Source of the DNA: Hedera helix
Lineage: Eukaryota; Streptophyta; Magnoliopsida; Apiales; Araliaceae
Assembly: GCA_947179155.2 (NCBI GenBank)
Contig: OX359283.1
Span: 10,215,764-10,279,763 of the forward strand
DNA length: 64,000 nt
Reading direction: 5' to 3'
Made by a program: the position numbers and the translations under genes
Shown: positions 1 to 12,786 of the stretch, in pieces
Numbering within the stretch: the stretch's first letter is position 1
Layout: the number at the start of each line of letters is the position of its first letter
Notes under the pieces: model-generated
Told to the model about the DNA's origin: nothing
What the model saw: only the letters and a program-made list of their open reading frames with translations
Databases searched by the model: none

Positions 1-1103
1 GAATAATTACAGTTCATAATTTAACTATCTTCGTCCTATCCAGATCCAACATATATGTACATACAAAATATCAATATAAACTTAGCAAATGTATCCACAT
101 TGAATTATGATGTTGAAAATATAACAATTATGTTTCCAACCTTCTAGGCAATTCATCTCCAACTTAATCCGATATTCTTGAAATTTTATTTATTTACCTG
201 CAAAAATGTATATTATGCAAGTAATGAGTACAATGACTCAGCAAATTCAACAGTTTACACCTTTCATGCTTCACGTAGCACATAGCATAGCATGCTCTGT
301 GTGTGTCATACATCACGTGTTGTGTTTCTACTTAAGCATTATATCTCACAATTTATAGCACAAAGTACATATCGTTGTCATATTATCCACAGATCACATA
401 ACACATAATTTATATGCATTTGAAACAAGAATTACATATCATAACAGATAAACATTTAACATAAAAGTACTGAAGAACTTGCCTGGATTGTAGAATTAAA
501 TAATAAATACCCTTTCTATAATACTTCTCGTACAACCTATGATCATAAAATAATCAAATAATAATTATTCATCTCTTTATGATATTATTTTATTTAATTA
601 ACATCATATATAATGTAATTAACCCTACCCGTCGATTTATTTTAGGGTACCGGGTTAATTAATAAATAATATGGTTAATTATATTAACCTCGTCCCGTAA
701 AATATTAATATAACTTAATATCAAACACATTTAATACGGACAACCCGGCTCATCGGATAAAATTTAACATATTTGGTTGTCCGAAATTTTTTATTTAACC
801 ATTTTCCAAATTATAAATTAATATTTTAACATTTAAATATTAATCCCCAATATTTAATATTTTTACAAAAATATTAAATTTAATACCCAAACATCATTTC
901 TATATTTTTAGTATTTTTCTATAATTTTTAAACATTTATTTAATTAAAAACTAATTCTAGGGGCATTTTAGTAAATTTCGCACCTTTAGGGACTCAACCG
1001 GAATTTTCCAGAAAGTCCAAGGGCATAACCATAATTTTAGAGGTCAAAGGACAAGCTGGTCATTAACGGAAAAGGCCAGGGGCATAATCGTAATTTTTCA
1101 CGT

Positions 1104-1146
1104 GCCGTCGGCAGCGCATAGCGCGCGGCCCCCAACTGCCGACGCC
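1104..1146. repeat. GC-rich hairpin in LTR G
   Basis: CGTCGGCAG (1106-1114) and CTGCCGACG (1136-1144) can form a perfect 9-bp stem around a GC-rich 21-nt loop. It lies in the transcribed half of the LTR, in otherwise very AT-rich sequence. Confidence 0.6.
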
Positions 1147-2249
1147 AAACGACGTTGTTTCCTTGCCGTTTTCAGAAGCCTCCGCGCATGGCGTGGCTGC
1201 TTCTTTCGCGCGCCCCAAAACGACGCCGTTTCACCTCCGCGTCTGAAAAAAAATGGCTACCGCGCACGCGCCCTGAATTTTTTTTTTTCCTTCTTCTTCC
1301 GCGAACAGTAAGCCAACTTTCCCAAAAATAACCCATTTTTTTTCTCAAAATTTCACAACAAAACTACTCCAAAAATCATATAATTCATAGATATATATCC
1401 ATAAATTATTTAGAATAATTATTCTCTAATTTTTCATAAAATTTAATTAATATCAAAAATACCAAAATAAATCAAAATGAATTGATTTATACCGTCCAAA
1501 GCTAACTAAGCTCCTTGTTGACACCTTTATTTCTATCTCCCTTGGCAGCTAAGGTGGTCGGTGGTAAGTGGTGGTGGTTTATGGGAGAAGGAGAAATATA
1601 GAGAGGGAGAGTTTATTTTTCTTTTTGTTCATCTTTTCTTTCTTTTCCTCTCCCTTTTTATTGCCAAGGTATTTAACCATTTTGGAAACCAAACATAGTT
1701 CCACCGACTTATCCCATGCGACTTATCCCATGCAAGTTTCGGATTTACACAAAAATCATGCAAAATTAATTATTTTAATACATTACGTAATTATTTCGTG
1801 TAATAAATATTTTATATAATATATATAAAATATTTATTTTAATTCACCAAAAATAATAACATGATTTATAAATAGTATTTAGACCTCTTTCAGGTACTTT
1901 ACTTGACAAATTTTGTATACGCATAATGACATGCATGTAATTATATGAGGTAATTTATACCTCCAAAATTCATTAAATAATTCATATAACTCCTAAAAAT
2001 TATTTTTCATAATTTTTCACTTCATTTCTTAGACAACATGTTACATTAACATGTTCACGTTTCCGAAATATTATTCCTCATAACAATCCTAAAAATTTCA
2101 TTATACATAACCATAATTTTTAATAACTTAAAACATTCTTTTTTCTAATTTATTTTTCATTTTCTTCGTATTTATCACACTTAAATACACACCATATAAT
2201 AAAATATTGTACCATTCGTATAACTATATTTTCTTTCTTAATTAAATAT

Positions 2250-2550
2250 ATTCTCCTTATATAAATTATATAATTATTTTTATATAATTCATATAATTAT
2301 TATATCCTTACTATTTACTTAACTTTCCTTATATAAATTATATAATTACTTTCTCCTTATTAATAATATTCATTTTACACAAATCACAATTTATAAAAAA
2401 AATTCTTTCATCCTTATTCAATTTAATCCTTTTTATATAAATTATATAACTATTTTTATATAATTTATATAATTATTATTTTCTTCATACCTTACTTTAA
2501 TTTCCTTATATAAATTATATAATTTATTATTATATAATTTATATAATTAC
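2250..2550. repeat. AT palindrome array in LTR G
   Basis: The motif TTATATAAATTATATAA and its inverse TTATATAATTTATATAA recur at roughly 2256, 2278, 2330, 2438, 2458, 2503 and 2530. They are separated by short T/C-rich spacers, giving four imperfect tandem units of paired palindromes in the upstream (U3) part of the minus-strand LTR. Confidence 0.65.
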
Positions 2551-2966
2551 TTTTCTTCTCAATTAATTTCTAAACATCATCCATAATCCTTGATTAAATC
2601 TAAATCAATAATTACAATTTTACTAATTTCCTCATTAGCTTTTCATAAATTTTCGGATTAATTTAATTATTAATCCCTTTTCTCCATAATCAATAAAAAT
2701 TATAATATAACAATTTAATTATACAATTTCATGAGATTTCTCTTATTCTTCATAAATTGTTTTTAAACAATTTATTTATTCTTCAATTATTTTCATTCAA
2801 TCACAATTTATCATCATCTCTGTACAAATTTAATTTACCAATTAAATCTCATCACATACTTTAAATCACATAAAATAATAAATAGTTTAAACAACTTTGG
2901 TAATTTTATTAATTAAATTCTTATTTAATATTATTAAAGAAATCCTGAAAATTTGGGTCCTCACAG

Positions 2967-3165
2967 CTATGAGTATCGTAAAACTTTTTTGGCGGCTTTT
3001 TAATAATCCAAACCTGGATTTGACTAGTAACATCTAAACATACTAGTTACATACGCTATATCTGGACATATATAAACTTAAGCGTGCATAAGACTCCCTA
3101 CCCCGCAAACATAGGAAATAAGATTCATTTAATCACGTTCTAATTGATTCTTAGGACATTAATAT
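2967..3165. other. Unassigned sequence between LTR G and CACTA-like end
   Basis: About 200 bp of mixed-composition DNA lying to the right of the LTR terminus. I see no ORF and no homology to the other repeats in the window. Confidence 0.4.
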
Positions 3166-3321
3166 GACTACTAGAAATTTGGCCTATAGCGAGGATTGTT
3201 GACCGTAACTATAGGCCTTATGACCGTTGCTAAAGGTATTAGCAATGATCACCAACCCTCGTCGTAGGTCGCATAGCTAAAACCTTTAGCTACAATCCTA
3301 AAGGTCTTTAGTGATGGTCAT
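3166..3321. mobile_element. CACTA-like transposon end (fragment)
   Basis: The segment starts ACTACTAGAAATTTGGCC, which resembles the CACTACTAGAAA terminus of plant CACTA (En/Spm) elements with its first base changed. It continues with subterminal inverted motifs of the type TATAGCGA...GACCGT...CTATAGG and further GACCGTTGCTAAAGG / CCTTTAGCTA repeats. No matching second terminus or 3-bp duplication is visible, so it is a remnant. Confidence 0.5.
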
Positions 3322-4866
3322 GACAAACAAGTAAAACTCCATTAGGTGTTTCATAAGCGAGTCACGTTCAGTAAACTTATTCTCTAATAAGCACCTACAT
3401 ACTTGCTTTAGTGTCTCCGCACAAATGATTATGAGATCAATAATCATCTTCATAAGAGCAAGCATAGTATATACTAATATATCTGGATTCACTAATCCAC
3501 ATTTAGTAATCCCACGATTAGGAACAATTTTAGTTTTGAGCTATCTTAAATTTAGATCTCATTAACATGATCATCATCATGATTCTAAAATCATTACTCA
3601 AAACTATGGATTTATCCCAATTAATTCAACAATTAAATATGGATAAAGAAAATGCCTTTAAATAAATGAATTCTTTTATTAATAAACGAATAAGATTACA
3701 AAGTATATCCTTATCACATCAAATGTGACTGACTTAAGAGAATACTATTTTCAATCTCCTGCTTACAATAAAGTCAATCGTCTTTTGATATCTCATACCA
3801 TTCTTCTCTAAGTAACAATCGTACAAATTTCTTAGTAAATGCTTTAGTTAATGGATTTGTAATGCTGTTATGAGAGTTTACCATCTCTATGGTGTCATAT
3901 CATCTTTTAATGATTCATCTAATCATACGAAATTGATACAACACATGTTTGGAATTCAGATGAGACTTAGGTTCCTTAGCGAACTAAACTCCTTTAATGC
4001 TAAGAACCATTTTAAGTCTTGTAATGAACTTGTTTATCTAAACAATTACCTTTGTGGCTTCACTTATATCTATTTACTATGTCTTTGTCACTAAAGCAGT
4101 AACTCTTTGCTGCTTAGAACTTTTTCAACTCACTGCATCATTGCTCAAGGTAATCTCATGACCTAAAATGGATTTGTTGTTGTCTTGGTTAGTCTGAAAA
4201 ACTTTAAGTCTGAAAATGCCTCTAGTTTTAAATCAGACTCACTATTATAAACAACTTTATAATATTTTTCTTCAAAAGTGAACTGATATCTACTTATCAT
4301 ACATAAGCAACATCATGTCTAACACATATCAACCCATGATAGATCCTATTACCGAAGCATAATGTAAATTATTCATGCAATCTCTCTTTTCTGGTGTCTT
4401 TGGGGATAATTCCTTAAAGAGGTTTACTCATTAGCTCATCAACATGAGACATCTTGGAGTTTTACCATGCTAAATATCTTTAGCATCGAATCAATATAAG
4501 TTTATTGGGTCAAGCCGAGCATTATTTATAATCTATCTCTATAGACTTTTTATCCCCAATAATAGGATTCTTCTCCAAAGTTCTTCATGGAGGAGTGTTT
4601 AGACAACCATATCTTTATTGATTATATCATCGGTATGTCATTCCCTATCAGTATATCAACACATAGCACTAGGAATGCCACAATGCTCCCACTAACCTTT
4701 TTGTACATACTTGGTTCATCCTCGTTTTAGATAAAATTAAACTTTTTTGATTGTCTCGTCAAAACGGATGTTTCATCTTCAAGAAGCTTGCTTTAATCCA
4801 TAAATTGATCATTGTAGCTTATATACTTGATTTACTCCATTATTAGAGATAAATTCCTCTAGCTAT
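3322..4866 (-). pseudogene. Inverted fragment of copia family A: RT/RNase H end plus LTR start
   Basis: On the minus strand, 4866-3754 matches the 3' coding part of the family-A element at 43.1-43.95 kb: the end of reverse transcriptase (including the segment around 4690), RNase H and the purine-rich tract. 3753-3322 matches the first ~430 bp of its LTR, beginning TGAAAATAGTATT at 3753. Reading frames are broken throughout. The LTR part stops where the CACTA-like end begins. Ty1/copia identity is clear from the side-by-side match; the autonomous lineage is uncertain. Confidence 0.7.
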
Positions 4867-6079
4867 TGAAAGTAGTATGCACACAAGTCAATCATATTTG
4901 ATGTGATATTGCATATACTTTGTAATCTTATTTATTTATTAATAAAAGTTTATTTAAACAAAGATATTTTCTTTATCCATATTTAATTATTGATATTAAT
5001 TGTGATAAACCTATAATTTTTTAGCAATGCTTTTAGAATTATGATGATGATCATGCAAATGAGATCTAAATTCAAGATAGCTCAAAACTAAAATTATTTC
5101 TGATCGTGGAATCACTAAAATTGGGGATTAATGAATCCGAATAGATCAGTACATACTATGCTTGCTCTTATGAAGAGGATAATTGATCTCATAATCATTT
5201 GTGTAGAGACACTAAAGCAAGTATGTATGTGCTTATTAGAGAATAAGTACACTGAACATGACTCGCTAAAAGAATACATAATGGAGTTTTACTCGGTTGT
5301 TAATAGGAATTTCAAATGTGATAATAGTACAAGTGATCATTGGACTTGAGATTATTATAGTATATTGTGTATGATAAGTTATACTTCGACATATCCCTTA
5401 AGAGCTTTAAGGTATATCAAAGGGTATGCTTGGGTATAATAAAATGTACATGGAGAAAAGTAAATGGTCAACAAAGAATCTATCACTTCTAGTAAAAGTA
5501 GAGAATGTTCTATGCGATTCAATAAATGACAACTCAGTAGTCCTTGTCCAAGGCAAAATGAAAATTAGAAAGGAGTTTCTAATTTACATTAAATAGAGTT
5601 GTGTATTTGAGAATCGAAATACATATGATCAAATAAAATAAAACTTAACAGTAAATCCATGTCTTATATTTGATTGGAATATTGTATGGTATAATGATTG
5701 AATTATATGATAATTATTCACTGAAATGTTCTTTTATGATTAAATGTTGAAATATATATTATCTGAAAAATCATTGATCGCTAAGGGGCTTACCCTTATT
5801 GTGAAATAAATATTATTTATTTAAGTAAATTAAATATTTTAAGTACTTTATTTAAATAAGATTAGAATTGTTCTAATTGATTTATACTACAACCGAATTA
5901 ATATGGAGAACCTAAAGGGTCACACCGTTAAAGAAAAATATTTATTTAAGAAGTAAATGGAATAATCGTAATAATAGATTAAGTATATTTAATTTATATT
6001 ATGATGATAGATTAAATTAAATAGCTTAATACTTATTTAATATTTTGGAAATACTAATTATAAATTAATAAGATGAGTC

Positions 6080-6132
<53 letters not shown>

Positions 6133-6687
6133 TAGTTCATAAATGGTTTAGGAATTAATTAATAAGAGTACTCTTATATTAGTTCTTAATTAGACTATGA
6201 GTTTAATTAAAAATCATATTCCTAAAGGTGTTAGGAGGGTTGACTATATCTATAAACAAGATGAGTCTTATTATAAATTATGGTTATACACACTTTCATA
6301 AGTTTTGGGAGAGTACTCACAAGTTCTCTAGATCTAAGAATTAAAAGAGAAAGAAAACTAGTGTTTGCCGTCACCACTTCTTGAATCCTTAGTATTCCTT
6401 GGTGGATCACCTTTAGAGGCCAAACACTTGAACGGCTAATGTTGATCAAAAGAATCTGATCAGTGGAATTCAAGGAGAACATGAAGGAATTTGAGTTAAA
6501 CACGTACCTGTGGAAAGCTAGTGTCTACAAGGGTATAATTCTCTATATCATTCTTGTTAATTAATAATTGTGCATAAAGGTCGATCCTGAATTATGATTT
6601 ATAATAATTTTTTAAAATCTATTTTACCATGCTTTCGCTGCTTATTTGCAATTTGATCGTATGCTCATGGATTATTACAAGCTAATA
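4867..6687 (+). mobile_element. 5' LTR of copia copy A'
   Basis: Begins TGAAAGTAGTATGC and aligns along its length with the two 1959-bp LTRs at 36614 and 43967. A primer-binding site of the TGGCATCAGAGCC type (initiator-Met tRNA class) follows at 6689. The terminal CA has become TA. A TATA-like CTATAAACAAG lies near 6250, and a TTA microsatellite fills about 6081-6132. It is roughly 140 bp shorter than the younger LTRs, mainly because it has fewer of the hairpin units described at 37849. Confidence 0.8.
6081..6132. repeat. (TTA)n microsatellite
   Basis: About 17 TTA repeats inside the A' LTR. A shorter, interrupted array occupies the same place in the younger LTRs (37811-37848 and 45164-45201). 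Confidence 0.9.
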
Positions 6688-6885
6688 GTGGCATCAGAGC
6701 CAAACTTTATGCGAATTAGTAATTGTTTAGATTCCGTATATGTATGGGTATGTGTTTAGAACAATTTATTAGGCATAATTTGTTATATAAAATCATGAGT
6801 TTTGAAAATCAATTGCAAAGATTGTTTTTTGGAACAGGAAACAGCAAAATCACGTCTATAAAAATCGCGAACTGGACAGAACAAT
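6688..6885 (+). other. A' primer-binding site and proximal leader
   Basis: Starts with the tRNA-Met-type primer-binding site and continues with a leader closely similar to 38573-38760. It runs to ATCGCGAACTG, the exact place where the family leader turns GC-rich. The leader resumes at 11491 after the inserted solo LTR. Confidence 0.75.
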
Positions 6886-9800
6886 TGTGACGCCCCGAGA
6901 TTCCACATTCCTTAATTAAGTCCAATTATATCTGGATTATATAGTGATTAACTTAAAACCTTATTAACCGGGATCTCGTGCGTTAAACTTTAACCTTTGA
7001 CCTTTAAAATCGTTCTGTTGACCTTAAATTCGGTCCATATTTTTTTTTTAAAACTTATTTAACTTACAATCATTACCTGTCTCAGGATCGCAACATTCAC
7101 TTTACCTTTCATTAGAACTTAGGTCAACCATGTATTATTTGTGACCTACTCAATTTCAATTTCAAACCATATATAATCATGATTTAACATAACTTATCAT
7201 GTAAATAAAATTTTGCCATTATTCCATCTATATGTGGTCCTATTTACATATACCCGTTATGTACCTGTTCTTGTTTACACATATTTGTATGCATACATGT
7301 CCTGTTTATTACATATCAAACTCTATTACCAATAATGCATTCAACTTTAACTCTTACATCTCCTAACTGGATAATACATACATACACATTCATTATTATG
7401 AATTTACAAATCATACATTTCTTACGAACTCACAAACATTTGTTATTTTACATGAACATTTCACATATATCAAATTCTTCATGCTTATCTATTCCATCAT
7501 CGATCTTTTACCTGAGCTGCACCGGAATCCTCCGGCCTTCTTGTACTTTACCTAAAATGTTAGTTCATAGCAAGAATGAGCATAAAGCTCAGCAAGTAAT
7601 TCAGCTAACACATTCCATGCTCACAACTTATAATATACGTCATACATCCTTTACTGTAATATACCATGTTTAATGTCATGTAACTCATTTAGCACTTAAC
7701 CACATAATTGCACATAAGGCATGTTCAACTCATATACCATCACGTAGCTCATATAAAATATCTAATATGCTTAAGTCTGAAAAACTTGCATGTATGCCTT
7801 TATTTTACTTAACCTGTACTTTCTCAATCATCCTTCGTTATCCGTCTTATCGGCTTGCTCATTTCGAACTCTGTCTGTCAACATATAGCTTATATGTCAT
7901 TATAAGATCATAAACTTGTATAACTTATCAAACTAATTCCATAAATACATGATCATCCGTCTTTAACCATTTCACATTTGATGTATTACACCTTATGTAG
8001 GTTTATAATACACCTTAACTTGCTTCCGACCTTTTTCATAACTTATAACATGTTTTGGCTTAGCTTTAGGCATGTTATATTATGCCATTTATCATTTCAT
8101 TATAACTTAACACCCTTTAATTTAACCATTATTATCACTTCTAGGGTTTATATAACTCATTTCTATCATTCCATATCAAAATATAGCTTTTTGGAAGCTT
8201 AAAAAAATTTCAAATGAACAGTAACTTCGCCCCGGCGCCGCCAGAGCTCGCTGGCCGCGCAATCTTCTCGGTCGATGAATAGTACATTGCGACCCCAGCC
8301 CAATGTTTAGTACAAAACATGGCGCCAAGGCGCAGTCTTCAGAAGTTGGAATCTGATTTTTGCACTACCTTTGCCGATTTTTAATTCCTTCATCTTAATT
8401 CCAATTGAGCTGAAATTTGGACCACATCTAGACCTTACTACCTAGTATTTAAAAAAAATACTAATTAACCCATTTGGCTTCTTAAAAGTAGAGATACACT
8501 AGCCCTTAGGAGGGCTGTTCAACACGTTTCTACACTTAGAAAAATTTTCAACTTCAAGACCAACTTTTTTACCAACTTGGTGATTTTTGGCCATAAGCTT
8601 TAAAACTCAATTCTAACACTTGACATAGTTCCCATAGGTCATATATGACATGTCTAGGCCTTCGAATTAACTTAACTTCGCACGAGGCGAGTTTTGTCCA
8701 TAAAAATCCGTTTAGGGTCGAAACGATCGATTTCGATCGTTCGAAACTCATTTTCATTCAAATTCTCATCCGTTGATTTCCAAATCAACTCTAACACATG
8801 TAATAACATAAACATGAGTCATTTAACTTTATTTCAACTCTAATTCCTCAAAATTGCCAAAAATCACACTTTGGTTGGATTTTTTTCATCCAATTTCAAA
8901 ACTTTCAACTTTCAAAAACTTACTCAAATTCCAATCCTCGACTCCTTGTTATGAAAATTGTTTCTAACATGTCCTTTAGCACATATAGCACATATATAAC
9001 TTGTATGAGACTTCAAAACGTTTATTACTTTCATTTGAATTCCTTTTTCCAAATTAACTCGTTTTAGGCTTCGGCGAACATTTTAAATCATTTAAAACCC
9101 ATAATTGTCGCCATTGACACCAAATAACTTCCAAATCAACTTGAGCACACGCATTTATCCAAAACTTGACTGCTTGGCCTCATTTAATCACCAATTGTAC
9201 AAAATAGCCAAAAATCTCATATGAGTAGGATTTTTGTCAACTTTACAAAACTCAACTATTAAACCCCCTTTGAATCTTTACACTTTATACACATATACAT
9301 TAACACATACACATATTGCAACTTTAAGTATTCACATCACTTCTATACATATCTTCTAAGTCACTTTACAGATTATTACGTTGTTTACACAAAAAGTATA
9401 GCCTAATATTGTCACTTCCTTATACAAGACATGATTTTAATCTTTCATGATTCTTTTAGGCTATCTAGCATGAAATTTATGCATCTATCTTACATATTCA
9501 ACCTTATTAGTTAGGTTTTATCACATCTAGCAACACATAATGTATAATTCTTCATAAATCATAGCTTAATAACACATTTCTCTTAACAAAACATGCTTAT
9601 CTCCCATTTATGAATCTTTAAAGCCATTTACTGCACAATTTCTCATACTTCTCTCATGATCATCCTTTCTCACTAAGGTTTCATCAAAACCATGCGCATA
9701 TAACATATACTTCTCCATAAATCATACTTTTTAGCTTGAAAAGTATAAGAATAGTATACCATCTTTGGTCTAGCAACACTTGGACTTAGGGTTTCATAAT

Positions 9801-11490
9801 CTACAACACATATGGCACATAACTTGCATAATTCTTACTTCTATCCATGAATACATGCATGACTATCCTTATTCTTGAATTTACACCTATAAACATAAAC
9901 TCTTAAAGCTTGAACATAATTATACCTTCATGATTGTCCAACTTCTTTGCATACATAGCTTCCTCTTGAAGAGTTCTTCCTCTTTTCTTATTGCTTCTTG
10001 ATCATTTGATCACCTTAGTTTCCTTGATTTTAAGCTTTCTCCAAGAACTCCATGGCTTATTCTCTCATTTCTCTTCTTCCCTTCTAGCATCTTCGAATGA
10101 GAAGTAAAAATGAACCAAAATGCTGAAAATTGATAGACATATATGTTTTATATAATTCAATCCATCGCTTAACCATCTTTGGTTAAGTTAGTCTTGCATG
10201 GTTAAGGGCGTTTTGGTCATTTCATACTTTAATCCAAGGGCAATTTTGACATTTCATTACTTGGGACACATAGGTCATTACTCAACTTGTCAAGGGTAGT
10301 ATGGTCATTGTACCAAAAATCTAGAGAATTAAATTCTCTTAATTCATAACTTATTCATTTTAAATCCAATTCAAGTCCTTTTTGATCCAAATTTGTTTCA
10401 TCATGCTTGAATTTAATTCCATCATCAAATACACCATAATTGACTTGTCCCAAATCTCTTGTCACACCTCAAAATTCTAATTTCATTAATCACTCATGAT
10501 AATTAGCCATAATTGCCAATTTTACATAATATTCCATTCTTAATTATTTACGAACCCTTTTTGGTTCCATTAATAAATCAATTCCTTAAATTTCAATTAT
10601 TGGCATCTCAATACCATCGAATTGTTCATCTTTTCCCTAAAGCACTTCCTTGAACAATTAACCTTGCTTAAATTACCAAAAATTCATATCTTAAATCATA
10701 TAAATCATAATACCTTAAATACAACTTTACATTCTTTCCTTATTAACTTAATAATCATAATGCTAATTCTCAATATACATGCCATATACATTTCATCTAA
10801 TCACATTCAGGGTATTGCATTTCATATTTACACCTCATAACAATTATTTTCTTCTTTAAATCCATAAATTTCAATTTCCTTATAACTTCAAAACATTCCA
10901 AAATCATTAATCATCTTATTCCTTTAGTCCCTTAATATACCAATTTGATCATACGGTTTCTTCTTCACTGCACATACATATTTACCTTAACTTGTCATTC
11001 TCATACTCTCGCCTCTCTAGGCCTATTTATTAAGCGTGCTATCAACATTCATAACTTATACCAATTCATTTTTGCTTTTCCTCATTTTTCTTAATCCTTA
11101 TATCTATGCTCAATTACATATACATAACCACATATTCAATCTATAGCCTGTTGACACATAATATTATGTCTTATAATAATTCTTCCCAAATTACCTTATT
11201 ATAGGTATTACAATAAATCATCTAACTCAAATCCGTTATATAACCATTCAAAATTCCTTTTTATCATAATCTCTTGTTTCCATAATTCTCTAGCTTAATT
11301 CATTTTTCTATATTCGACCACATAGGTTCCTCTTTAATATTTCAACCTCACAGGTTCTTTCTAACACATTGATCACTTACTAATTCAATTTAATCACATA
11401 TAATCATTTTAACTAGGTTTTGTTTTATAACCTTCACTTAATTATCCAAAATCCTTATTTAGAATTTCTGCAAAATCCTGGGATGTCACA
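6886..11490 (-). mobile_element. 4.6-kb solo gypsy LTR (element F) nested in A' leader
   Basis: Bounded by TGTGACGCCCCGAGATT at the left and AATCCTGGGATGTCACA at the right, imperfect inverted ends closing on TG...CA. Flanks ACAAT (6881-6885) and ACCAT (11491-11495) look like a 5-bp target duplication with one change. The sequence on both sides rejoins the family-A leader. Orientation is taken from a minus-strand TATATAAAAC near 10150 followed by a purine-rich leader, and from the TTGCTGAG...CAGGTAAA arrangement near 7510-7590. No gag or pol is present. The 8220-8340 patch is GC-rich. The frames at 7335-7673, 7978-8202 and 10622-10840 have no recognisable protein features. Confidence 0.75.
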
Positions 11491-12182
11491 ACCATTCACC
11501 CTCGCAGCGGTAGTACCCACTACCGCAGTGATGACCCTTACCGTTGTAGCGGTGTCCCTCACCGTCGCAGTGATTGACCTCTTGGATTGGACCAATTTTG
11601 AGCGATTTTTGTGCAGTTTTTCAATAATAAAATAAAAAGGTTTATTTTATGATTTTATAATTAAAATAAAAGGTTTATTTTAATCTTAAAATTGGATTTT
11701 ATGCAATTTTAATTTTCCATTAAATAATAATGCATATATGAAATAATTTTAAAATTTATGAGATGAATATTATTCATTAATATATATAATAATAAATGGG
11801 ATTGATTATAGACTATTGACTAATATGTGATTGGATGTGGATGCATGAATGAATGAGTTTTATAAATGAAGTCTGTTTATCTCGTCTTTTTAATTTTTCT
11901 TATGTATAATTCTATCTCCCTCCCTATGTACTTTTCCTTGACTGTTGATCAAGGTTTCTATTTATTGTAAATAGTTTTTATAATAGGACTAGTTAGAATT
12001 ATTTTAAAAATTAGAGCCAAAAAAGCAAGGAGCGCATGAAGACCCGTTTATAAAGGAGATCGAGTTATTAAATATAATAGTTATATTCAATGTATTTATT
12101 ATTGCACCCTAGGTTTGACCTTTTGGTTCACTTGGTAGCTTTAGTGAACCAAACAAGAATAAAAGTCCATAATCAATTTAAG

Positions 12183-12206
12183 TAGAATATAGTATTCTAT
12201 ATGTGT
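12183..12206. repeat. Conserved TAGAATA/TATTCTA palindrome
   Basis: TAGAATATAGTATTCTA is a 7-bp inverted repeat with a 3-base centre. The identical palindrome occurs in the younger copy near 39616, so it has survived although the surrounding leader has drifted. Confidence 0.6.
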
Positions 12207-12227
12207 ATGTTAATTATCATATTATTT

Positions 12228-12246
12228 AACATGCGAAGCATGTTTG

Positions 12247-12247
<1 letters not shown>
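12228..12247. repeat. AACATG hairpin, inverted relative to the young copy
   Basis: AACATGCGAAGCATGTT is a near-perfect hairpin. At the same leader position in the young copy (39671-39687) the segment reads AACATGCTTCGCATGTT, and its flanks are also swapped. See the finding on microinversion. Confidence 0.6.
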
Positions 12248-12248
<1 letters not shown>

Positions 12249-12319
<71 letters not shown>

Positions 12320-12344
12320 GTGTGTGTGTGTGTATGTGTGTATG
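12249..12344. repeat. Compound microsatellite (TA)n-(TATG)n-(TG)n
   Basis: About 21 TA repeats pass into six or seven TATG repeats and then TG repeats with two interruptions. It lies directly beside the inverted hairpin. The young copy has only a short TATATATATG tract here, so the array expanded in A'. Confidence 0.9.
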
Positions 12345-12488
12345 CGCGCTAAACAAAATGAAATAATTAATAAAAAAAACCTCAAAGAAAATCATATTAA
12401 GTTGTAACGTTCAAAGATATTTTGAATATCGAACATCGCCCTCTAGCCTGGTAAAACAATAGAGTATCAAATAATTAATATATGTTTG

Positions 12489-12786
12489 TTGTATCACACA
12501 AAGCTTATATTAATTATTTGAGATATTGCTTTATTAGATAGTTGATGTTTATAAATGAATTAAACATTATTTCTTTGTTGTGTCACAGAAGGACAATATA
12601 TTTCTCTTTACTTATATGAAAATGCTATGTCAGACTTAACTTGGATAATTTTGATTTGGATATGTCACACATGATCATAATAATTCAATAGGCAAAATAC
12701 AATGAATTACATATTGATGTAAATGACAAAGAGTTGTCTACCTATTTATTTATATATAATTTATTGTGTCACACAAGGCTATATAT
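12489..12786. repeat. Four spaced palindromes in A' leader
   Basis: Palindromes of the form TTGTGTCACACAA centre on 12495, 12584, 12666 and 12780, with small changes in the first three. They correspond one to one to better-preserved copies in the young element at 39986-40270. Confidence 0.75.

Larger units (their letters stand above)
1..2966 (-). mobile_element. Ty3/gypsy LTR (element G), truncated by window edge
   Basis: Read on the minus strand, the segment begins TGTGAGGACCC at 2966. It has a TATA-like site near 1670 followed by a pyrimidine-rich CT leader and CCACCACC-type sequence at about 1560-1640, then a GC-rich patch (1100-1300). Near 180-240 there is a TTGCTGAG...GCAGGTAAA arrangement that also occurs in the solo LTR at 6886-11490. 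This is the usual layout of chromovirus-type gypsy LTRs. The other end lies outside the window, so a solo LTR cannot be told from a full element. There is no coding capacity; the short frames at 1102-1311 and 1568-1819 are chance. Confidence 0.6.

Noticed and set aside
8220..8340. GC-rich patch in the solo LTR as a CpG island of a host gene
   Set aside because: It lies in the transcribed part of LTR F, like the GC patch in LTR G, and no ORF or splice pattern follows.
12197..12407. Open frames on both strands over the compound microsatellite
   Set aside because: They consist of Ile-Tyr and Tyr-Val-Cys repeats produced by TA/TATG/TG repeats.
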